64,000 nt of DNA from Sinonovacula constricta. Taxonomy: Eukaryota > Mollusca > Bivalvia > Cardiida > Solecurtidae. A model generated the notes under the pieces. It was given only the letters and a program-made list of their open reading frames with translations, ran no database searches and was not told where the DNA came from. The stretch covers positions 26,435,038-26,499,037 of the forward strand of contig CM017561.1 of assembly GCA_007844125.1 (NCBI GenBank), read 5' to 3'. The position numbers and the translations under genes are program-made. Positions 55,701 through 64,000 of the stretch are shown in pieces (positions within the stretch are counted from its first letter, which is position 1; the number at the start of each line of letters is the position of its first letter).

Positions 55701-58301
55701 TATTAGATAATTTTTAAATTATTTTTTCTTACATATGTTCAGGTTCCAACGTATACACCAATATTTTACTTCTATAGCCATAGAAGCATACTGCCATGAT
55801 AAAATAAGTGATATATCATGCCATACATCGGGACTATTTTAATGCAATAGAATAGCTGTTCCTTTTACTTTGTCTACCCATTTTCGTATTGTTGACGAAA
55901 TTGAGATATTTTGATAAGTTGATCTTTCCGTTCACCTGGCCTTCGCCTGAAACGTTATCTTATCTTGGAATAAAAAGGTTCCGTTATACTAATAACATTA
56001 GTATTAAAGTATTTAGAAATTATACGCAATTTCGTTGGTTATTGGTATTCTTAAAAAATAATAATCAGGAATCACGCGGGGGTAAATAGAACAGCCAAAC
56101 AAGGCAAACAAAATAACAACATTGGGTAAATTGTATTTCCCATTGTTGTTCGCATTTGTGTCCTTTTCAAGTAAATTTCCACAGTAATATCCAGAAAACT
56201 ACTTTTACAGATTGAAACATTGCCGCCAAATTTATGCCGCAGATAAATGCCAATTAAACAGATCTCCACGCAACATCGGGATTACCACTGAATATGTATT
56301 AACAGTGATATGATTCCATATGACAAAAATATAGAACTAATGGACATCTCAGGGTGTGACATATGCAATGGTATAAGCTTTGGAAATTCAGTTCAATCAA
56401 AAAAATTATTCAATTGTCATTAAGCACATTAAACAACATGTATTCGGTAATTAAACCAATGTTCACAATTGTCTTACAAATACATCGTTTCATAGCTTTG
56501 ATGACATGTTCCGTCAACCCGTCACTTCTTGCCAATATAATGCCATGGTTTGACATACCTTGCGACGTGGTTGCGATCGCTACCGACCATTAACCAAAGC
56601 TGGCCGCATATATACTCTTAAAAATAGTAGAAACGCTGTACGATGGTTGCAATGGCTGTAAGTCACAAATTCCTCTAAATTGCACGTCGAACGAGTATAA
56701 AAGTATTTTCTTAGTAAAGCAACAAATCAGTGTTTTATTTCGTAAGAGCTTATGCTGAGATTGTAAATGCCTGGTTGACTAGCTGTGATTCTCATTTAAT
56801 ATTACGAATTATTAGAGTCCAAAGTTATGTGCAGCCCTATATACATCATCGGCCTTGAGAATTTTAACTGAAACAAAATCCAGACCATGGCATTCTACCA
56901 ACAAAGGTTCATTTGTATATCTCATATCTAACAATTATTAATGTCCAACCTGTTACTTATTTCTAGCTACTACGGAATGGTCATTCTGTTTTGTCATAAG
57001 TAACACTTATGTGGTTTATAGTATAATATTACAGACATGGCGCATCTTTAAGAAGCGGTGAACTGTTTAATTCCAGAAATTAACATACAGATTATAAACC
57101 AGGAGTCTTACTTATGTTGATAATGTAATTTTGTTGATGTACGTGAACTGCACATTATTCTGAAAAATAATATGTTCTGTAGTTGATTGATAATGGCATA
57201 TTGAAGAAGACGTTTGTTAGTATGTGATAGTTATTTTATAAGTAACTGGGGATTTAAAAACGTGAATTAACGTCATGTCTTGACATATATCTTATCTTTC
57301 TTTATGATGATACATACTGTTGTTGTTTTATTCTCTACGTTACCCAAGAATCCATCAGATGAACTAACTCGTGTGCCCTATTTTGATTGAATACCCAGGT
57401 AATGACATAGAACATAACACATTGACAAGGATACTTAATAACTTAAACTGAAGCTCCCTTAAAATTAAACTATCTTGAAAACCAAAAATGTGTAATAACT
57501 AAAAAGCTTATTAAATAAGTTTATGAAACTGGCTGGAGAACTGAATGTATTTACAGAGTAGATATTCTGTTCATCAGTTATTAGACTCTATTAATGTGTG
57601 CTTTTCCATGGGTCTATCTTTCTGGAACAGGAACAGATTTGAAATAAAAGGACTCAACCAACACAACTTGAAGGACAAATATTATTGCTACCATTGGATA
57701 AAAAGAAAAAAAAAGAAAAGAAAATACTTAAGCAATACAATGCTAACAAGATACATGTAATTAAGTTTTAAAAATGTGTTGTATTTTGACACAAATGCTG
57801 CCTTTTTAGCAATTTAATATATACTACTTATCAATAATTGTCATCTAAGAATAGCCATTTATAAAAGGACCATAGACCTCTCCATTTTTGTAGTTTTTAA
57901 GAACATTTAAAGTTGAAATCTTATAATTCCAACAATAAAATTGTTTAAAATGTAGGTACGCTAGTGCTCGTTAAACAAAAACAAAGATAGGCATACTTCT
58001 AAGACAACTATCGCGAAAGTATAACCAGATTTAAGTTCATGAACTCGTTATTTATACTGCCAAGTGTCTTACATTTTAAAATACAGAGTCTTATATCAGA
58101 TTCCATATTTTCTGTTCTTTTTCAACTTCTTTTGTATTTTTCTTTTAAATTTGATTAATTTCGAGCACAATTAAATCGTTTCTTAAACATTTTAGAGAAA
58201 TACATTTTACTCGTTGTAACAGGTAAAAGGTCTATGACATTTTCAACGTTGCAAATGCAATTTAAACGATTCGACCTTTAGCTTGCACTTTGGAGCAATC
58301 G
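49741..58301. other. Long gene-free stretch
   Basis: About 8.5 kb of AT-rich background. Minor structures are the direct repeat AGAAGATCTGCTAA at 50739-50752 and 50781-50794, a T21 run at 51953-51973 followed by T-rich sequence, and a TATAAAAG near 56697. The frames at 50244-50540, 53512-53769, 54098-54346, 54694-54951 and 56363-56593 are short with no recognisable domain. I see no repeat family copy. Confidence 0.45.
51953..51973. repeat. Poly(T), 21 bases
   Basis: A T run followed by T-rich GTTC(T)7GTTTTG units. No associated element body is evident. Confidence 0.9.
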
Positions 58302-59038
58302 GTTTTGCCAAATATCTCTCGTCTTAGGGCTTCTTGGGATCCTGACTATCTTCTGTGGAATATACATGCTCGAGAAGGTATCATCAATAAAATCCCCAGA
58401 TACCTAGAAAACAAAAAAAAATTCCAATGATTTGTTATAATTACGAAAACTCATTAGATTTCTTACTTTAAAATTACAAGCAAATAGTAGCAGATCTTAA
58501 CCTAAATAATCCTTCTCAAGATTATTTTGACTATTAAACTTCACCTTTCTGTTATTTACCTTCTAGTCAAATCACTACTAGGGATTTAAACATCATCGAT
58601 GACTATAAATTCAGAAAATTACTCTTTAAGGGTCCTAAATATCGCCTGTCAGATGAAATAGATTTTGGCCTTTGTTGCAAAGAAATTGCTGATGCAATTT
58701 ATCTGTTTGCCGATCGCTGGTGTAAGAGAGAAAACACGGATACAGTATCACACAATACTTGGAAGAAAGCCATTTTTAAGATAATAAAAATCGCGTTAAA
58801 TTCTACCGCCCCCCATCCTTCTGGTTTACCTAAGAAACCTTTTTATCACTTAAACCATTCAAAACAGTCCTTTCAGAATATTCACGATAAATTTGTACTT
58901 GTATCTGCAGACAAAGCTTCAAACAACATAAGTGCTAAGTTATCCACCACCAGTTCTTACGCTAGCTCCAACCTTGACTTTCAGACAGTCATTGACAAAC
59001 ATAAACAGAAAACAAAACCATTATCGTTGCCTATTTAA
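58302..59038 (+). pseudogene. Relic of a Penelope-like retroelement ORF (N-terminal region)
   Basis: A frame without any ATG is open for 166 codons from 58538 to TAA at 59036-59038. It includes RDLNIIDDYKFRKLLFKGPK, then the motif FVLVSADKASNN near its middle to end. Upstream, in interrupted frames, come ASWDPDYLLWNIHAREGI (stop at 58428), a YNYENS segment, and NYKQIVADLNLN with TSPFCYLPS after a stop at 58535. I recognise this order (tryptophan-rich start, NYK..V.DL, SPF.Y, GDL.II, KGPKYR, ADKASNN) from reverse-transcriptase ORFs of Penelope-like elements common in invertebrates, where it precedes the RT domain. No RT catalytic motif follows here: the sequence departs after ADKASNN. At least two stops and frameshifts upstream make it a fossil. 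The exact element class is inference; the coding origin is well supported. Confidence 0.7.
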
Positions 59039-59971
59039 AGTCAGAAAGACGCGCATGAACCCCCATATCACCCACCTACGCCGACAACACCATCCCAACC
59101 TTGGTATATTTCTATATAAGCGTAGTGGCAAGTTCGCATACTTAAGGTCTTAGACCCTTCATTGACATAACACAGAACCCGTAAAATGTTATAATATATT
59201 TAGTTTATACAAAATTCCAAACTTGATTGCAAAACTAAAAGATTTTTACCGTAAAATAAGTAATGTATGACTTAGTGCATTTTCGGGTGTCAGAGCCCAA
59301 AATTGTCAAAAAATGTGTCAACCAAAAACTAGTAAAAGTGTCTTTTTTCACAAATTCTTTTGGAACACAGCAAATGTGGTATCAAACTGTCAAAAATGTA
59401 TCATTTTGTAAACACATGACACTATTTACAATAAAATGTATAAAGGTAAACATCCTTTGTCATTTTTACACGAGAATTGCCATTTTTTGGAATTTCTGGC
59501 AATGTACTCTACATTTTCAAAGTTTTTTTAAGAGTTAATGATAAAATCAATTTAAAGGAAATACACAGAAATTATCTACAATACCACATAAAATATCTAG
59601 CAAAAAAATGCAATTTTGCCATGTAGCTTTTACAATATAACGCGACATGATCGAAAAGACTTCAAAACTATGTCGGCCATTTTTCTTCACTAGACAAATA
59701 AACACATAGCGAATAAGCATGAAACAATAAAACATGCTATAGGAAAATGTTTCTATTACTAATCGGTGTTCTAAACATGCTACGGAAGCAAGATTAACTG
59801 TCACGTTTGAGTTACAATAACATTTTCAATTTCCTATTGAACTTAAAGAGCTCTTCAGTCTTCAAATAAAAGTGAAAGACCAACTGTGGCTGCCTCGTAT
59901 GATATCTCATTTTGGAACTTCATTTAAACACTTTAAATGAATCTAAAACAGGTAGAAATAATGTACACATG
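59039..59971. other. Stretch between two coding relics
   Basis: It contains a plus frame (59263-59538) and a minus frame (59547-59804), each under 95 codons with no domain I recognise. On minus it would be the sequence 3' of the exonuclease pseudogene and may include its old 3' UTR. Confidence 0.4.
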
Positions 59972-60664
59972 CTATTTCTTTGACAAATATTGTGCAATGG
60001 CTAAAACGACTTCATCCAATGTCGTCTTTGTGTGTCACCTAGCGAATGATCTTCAGAATGCTTCTTCATGAAACCTTTTCTAAGTCCGTCTTCACCTTTA
60101 CGCTGAAATATGCATTTCAAATGCTGAAGATTTAGACCAGATCCAGAAATATTCTCTCCTGTTGTGGACTTGCACGCACCGCTGTAAACTAGAACTCTTA
60201 GTCATGGCATATATTTCGCTTTTTCACGACTGAACAGCTAGGAATTGTACACCGCCTTTGCTGAAAAAGGGTATGGCATCAAGTCAAAAATTAATAGCAT
60301 CAAGTGATAAACGAGTTTTCTAAGGATCATGGCATCCCCTGAGGCATCATGGAGACTGTAAGAAGCTCACAATAAATCCCTAGAAATGTCTTCTTGTTTG
60401 TACGACTTTCTGTCGGGGTACACTTTCTGAAGCACTGGAGGCGAATAAGAACATCCAGTTCATAATGAAATAATTGTCACATAACCCGGCATTGTCACAT
60501 GCTGTCACTAGAACTGGAAAGACAAGGCGCCTGCCGTTGTGGGCAACCACAACAACTTTGTTAAATGATTCCAGCCAATCAATGAAATATTTCAGGACTT
60601 TGCATTCCGGGCGGGCATCGACATTATTCCCATTGACCTGCATAGTGTTGCCAACCATTCTCAT
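59972..60664 (-). pseudogene. DEDD-type 3'-5' exonuclease domain pseudogene
   Basis: The minus frame 60664-60380 contains LKYFIDWLESFNKVVVVAHN, GRRLVFPVLVTA. This matches the middle of the DnaQ-like exonuclease fold, where families such as TREX and the PML exonuclease-like proteins have AHNG..FDFP.L. After a frameshift near 60430 a second frame reads KVYPDRKSYKQEDISRDLL, a stop, and SYSLHDASGDAMILRKLVYH, corresponding to the motif with a conserved H and D. It continues through two more stops to GENISGSGLNLQHLKCIF and GEDGLRKGF. After another frameshift it ends TLDEVVLAIAQYLSKK with a TAG at 59972-59974. The aspartate usual in FDFP is a valine (LVFP), and the DSL motif before KVYP is absent. 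The first acidic motif (DxE) is not found upstream. Three stops, two frameshifts and lost catalytic residues mark a dead copy. The C-terminal extension is collinear with the domain, so it is likely a decayed gene rather than a random hit. Confidence 0.75.
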
Positions 60665-60704
60665 AATCTCCTAGTCCTCTCTGGTGTTCACCAACAATAC
60701 TACA

Positions 60705-60778
60705 AGAATAGCTGCTGATGTGAAGCATCAAAGGCTACGCAGAACGTGGAACATGTTAACAGACAAAAGTGACGTATA
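60705..60778 (-). repeat. Repeat D, copy 2
   Basis: Aligns with 47447-47520 (same strand), including the hairpin TGATG-TGAAG-CATCA at its centre. It lies just upstream, in the minus direction, of the exonuclease pseudogene start, so it may be part of that locus's old 5' region or of an element that carried it. Confidence 0.5.
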
Positions 60779-61159
60779 ATTGTATTTATTTAAAAGTTTT
60801 CAGTATACTGTAAATCTCGAGATTTTTTTATGTATATTCCTGAGACCATGAATTGGTTTGTTGAAAGAAAACACTTCACCATTTAATAAGTTTTATAAGA
60901 TGTTCTCAGTATATTATTGTTTATTTTCAAAGTTTTTTTGAAAGGTACAGACACAAACACACACAAATATAAAAACAAAAATAAATTAATAAAATAAAAT
61001 GCCGTTTACCGAACAAGGACCCGTATTTTCTCGGTCTGCAAAACAAACTTTTCTATTGTGCAAAAGTCAGTAATCATTCAATATATAGGCGTAGGGCTCC
61101 AGCGCGTCGCTAATACATCGTCAATAAAACTGGCACAAGACTGCAGAATTTAACACTTT
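60779..61159. other. Gene-free stretch
   Basis: It includes a short ACACAAACACACACAAATA run near 60951 and, at 61081-61112 on minus, the GCGCTGGAGC plus CTATATA word also found at 35110. Nothing else is seen. Confidence 0.4.
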
Positions 61160-61408
61160 TCAGTCAAGTAAGAAGCACGTCAAATTCAGCAATTCGCAAA
61201 AAACTTTCCAACCCGATCGTGATACATTTGTCGCGATCCTTGGCTGCCATTTACACTTTGATCCATTACATAAATGTCCACTAGTATAGTTATAATCGAT
61301 GATGATATTCAATCGAACTCCCTGCCGCTGTGAAGTCACATTTTCCTTAACACGGCCGCATGCATCGCGGGCATTCGTGTTGACAATAGTGACGGTCAAG
61401 GTCTCCAA
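61160..61408 (-). CDS. Unrecognised minus-strand frame with coding-like composition
   Basis: The 82-codon frame starts METLTVTIVNTNARDACGRV and ends WKVFCELLNLTCFLLD. Its composition is balanced (D, R, K, S, T, G, N and four cysteines), and its DNA is richer in G+C than the surroundings, unlike the F/I/Y-rich chance frames elsewhere. It lies about 500 bp 5' of the exonuclease pseudogene on the same strand, so it could be another exon of the same dead gene or a separate fossil. I do not recognise the family. No clear splice sites were established. Confidence 0.3.
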   Translation of the reverse strand: METLTVTIVNTNARDACGRVKENVTSQRQGVRLNIIIDYNYTSGHLCNGSKCKWQPRIATNVSRSGWKVFCELLNLTCFLLD

Positions 61409-63034
61409 GCAAAATGAAGGATTGCACTTCCTGTTATTTCAGCATTTTATTGAGAAATAAAATCAACAGTGCTGTAAGAATAGTCACAACAATATCTTTA
61501 TTTAACTAAAATATACAGTTACGGGAGCTAAAAACAAAATATTTTCAATATTAATTATTCTAATGCCGAAATTTGTGAGTAATCAAGAAGTGCCTACGTA
61601 ACATGTATGAAATGTCCCTAAATAAGGCAAGTTTTGACGACATATTGACGGTCCTTAAGCCTAAAGATTTCTATAAGTTTGTTGCATTTTGGTATCCAAC
61701 TTATCTTTAAATCTTATGTTATGGTCATTATAATTCCATTATAATTTATTGATAAAAAATGCTTTGAATAGTAACTATCAACCGATCAATACTTTACACA
61801 CGTCACAGTTGGCCAACCTATCAAGGGTATCCAATGCAGCAAAGATAATTACACGATAACACAAACAATCGCAGAACGTCTGGTAGTATGAGATTTTAAG
61901 ATCCAAGATATACTTGTATTTACTCTATTTTAACTTAAGATATTACCTGCAGTTATGGTTACAATTTACATGTATGTTTAAAAATATAAATGTAACTTGG
62001 GTGTTTGCATTGCAAATTATACTCCTTGCCTGACGAAGATTTTAACAAATTGTTAAATATGTGGTAGAACATTCCTTGTTTTAGTCTCTTTTTAAGTACA
62101 TTTTTTTCGTTTACATTGAAGAAAAAAATCTGTGAACTAACGACTTTCTAGAAAATTCGCGAATTGCAGATAACAATACATTAGAAACAGTTTCGCACAA
62201 GACCCATAGTGTGTACACAAAATATGATATAGAGATCATATTCTTTTGAAGATATTTTTAAATTATTGCCTATGTGTGAAATATAGATCGCAAACACACT
62301 TAACCAAAGCAATTACAGAATGTAGCGGTTTCCTATTTTCATATACATATTACAAAGCTGGCGCCAAATATGTCCGTTTAATGTGTTGCTGGGACAATGA
62401 AACAAGTTTTCGACTGATGATAGAGATGTAGACAAATTTATATGTGAAGACAAAGTCAATCAAACAACGTTTAAACCTTACGACGCTCATATCTTTATAT
62501 TTAGAATGATACTCAATACAATAGAAGTATGGCTTTTACATCAACAACCAAAATAGAATTGGAAGACATTAATATTCTACATAAGCACTTCATTATCCAG
62601 ATACTTCTTAACTTACAAAAATACAAATAAAATTGTTGTAAATATATCTTGTCATCAGGATGTGTCAAATCACTCATTGTTATAAGCACTTTTTTTGAGG
62701 ATGATACACTCTTTGGCGAATATACGATATCGATATCAAAAAAATTATTGTAATAATAAAGTTTATTAATTTATAATCCGTTAATTTTGCGAACAAATTA
62801 GTCAAGCTTAGAAAGCATGACCAGACAGTTTTATGGTTCGACATGATGTATTCAACATCAGGTGCAAATGTGAGGAGAGTGACATGCAACTTATTCATAT
62901 CACTGGAAAAATAGTAATAAAACGTCTAAGCAACCTAGAATTTAATGAAGTCAAAGGACCAGGCAAAAGTTTACATAGAATTCTGAATGAACTAGCCACA
63001 GATATTGTACCCATATCGAAGTTTTCTTTAAAAC
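61409..63034. other. Gene-free stretch
   Basis: The frames at 62246-62431 (+) and 62680-62898 (-) look random. The 112-codon plus frame 62833-63171 starts here but its last third is antisense family A sequence. Confidence 0.45.
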
Positions 63035-63235
63035 TATTTATATCAACAGTCCTTTTGCCGACTGACCGTTCCAAGGCGGTATCTGATGTTGTTGTTTTTT
63101 TTCTTTTTGTGTGTTATGTCTCGTCTCTGTGCTTTTGTCACATTTACATTTACCTTGTTCGCTTTGTCTAGAGGTAGATTATATTTAAATTCCTGTGGAA
63201 ATTTAGATAGGACCTTTCCTTATTTACCTATTTAT
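63035..63235 (-). repeat. Family A copy A4, antisense, 3'-truncated
   Basis: The reverse complement reads AAGGAAAGGTCCTATCTAAA, TTTCCACAGGAATTTAAATA, GTGACAAAAGCACAGAGACG, AGACATAACACAC, then ATACCGCCTTGGAACGGTC and CAGTCGGCAAAAGG, where it stops inside the core. It is close to A1 (3596). The junction here carries only a short ACACAC, in contrast to the expanded A3. Confidence 0.72.
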
Positions 63236-64000
63236 AAAACAGCTAACACTTGCTAAAATTTTAAGAAAGGTAACACTATTTAAAGCTAACTATTTAACTA
63301 GAGATGCATTTGAGTTACCTGCATAGTCTGTACATTTATGGAACATATTGTATCTAGCAACAGCAAGGCACACGCAGATGGACACAGGATTATTTACATC
63401 TTTTAGCATGGCTTTGAACTAATTGACAACATATATAATGTATCTAAACATGTAAAAAGGTAAAAGAAAAAAAATCTTTATGCCTCATTATGAAATATAC
63501 CTTCATAAAGAGATTTTTTTTATATTATAGTATTCAAGTATATTGTCATTTACTTTAACGTAGTAGCGTTTTTATCAACCTCACATTGATGAACTGAACA
63601 AACTAAACCAATTATTGTATCTTTTTATTTTTGATATTTAATGCATGTCCAAACTGATTTGTGTAGAGTTTATAAACAGCTATAAACATTGCGAGCAAGG
63701 CACCTGATGAAGACCTCAAATTTGTCATGTGAACTTCAATAGTAACATTTGCTTCAGAGCTGTTTGCCTTGGTACTGCTAATAATATAACAGTAAAACAT
63801 ATATTTCTATATTTATTATATTAAGACCAAAGGCAATGAGACAAAAAGAACAGCCAGAAGGTAAAATACGATACACCTGTGATATCAGGAAAATATAGAG
63901 AGAAATAAATATATAGATGCGATGTATCGTTGTGGTTTGAGTAAACAAAACGCATGAACATTTTTGCTTGAAACTTTTTGGAAACGTTGGTTTAAACCAT
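63236..64000. other. Gene-free stretch at the window end
   Basis: Background sequence. The minus frame at 63612-63800 has no recognisable domain. Confidence 0.5.

Noticed and set aside
62833..63171. 112-codon plus frame beginning MVRHDVFNIRCKCEESD
   Set aside because: Its last third is antisense family A sequence and the first part has no recognisable domain. It is probably a chance frame extended by the repeat.

Overview
The window is AT-rich (roughly one third G+C by eye) animal nuclear DNA with no intact, confidently recognisable gene. It is dominated by decayed short retroposons, dinucleotide microsatellites and a few coding fossils. The tRNA-headed SINE layout, the Penelope-like reverse-transcriptase relic and the exonuclease-domain relic fit a marine invertebrate, most likely a bivalve mollusc. 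That assignment is inference from general familiarity with such sequences, not from a database search. Most open frames are short, hydrophobic or built from microsatellites, as expected by chance in AT-rich DNA.

Layout. 0-12.7 kb: intergenic or intronic DNA with a tRNA-headed SINE (SINE-X) at 3.0-3.3 kb and several copies of one interspersed family, here called family A/B. 12.8-29.5 kb: an (AT)60 tract, a second SINE-X, two copies of a second tRNA-derived SINE (SINE-Y, one with a CAAA-rich tail), a two-copy 130-bp tandem repeat, a very similar 47-bp inverted pair, and a possible terminal exon with polyadenylation signal near 25.7-26.1 kb. 29.5-40 kb: sparse, with family B copies, a third SINE-X piece, a poly(T) of 32, and three consecutive same-strand hydrophobic open frames at 39-40 kb that remain unexplained. 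40-49.4 kb: a repeat pair in opposite orientation (C), clustered GA, CT, CA and AT microsatellites, a SINE-Y fused to a family B copy, and a CA tract that grew inside a family A copy. 49.4-58.3 kb: almost featureless. 58.3-61.4 kb: the only coding-like cluster, a Penelope-type N-terminal relic (+), a DEDD-type exonuclease pseudogene (-) and one unrecognised open frame (-). 61.4-64 kb: featureless except one antisense family A copy.

The most notable unexplained structure is family A/B: at least a dozen copies or fragments in 64 kb. They share a central block of about 90 bp containing a short hairpin, while the sequence on either side falls into two subfamilies. No genes here appear to work together. 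The coding remains are independent fossils.
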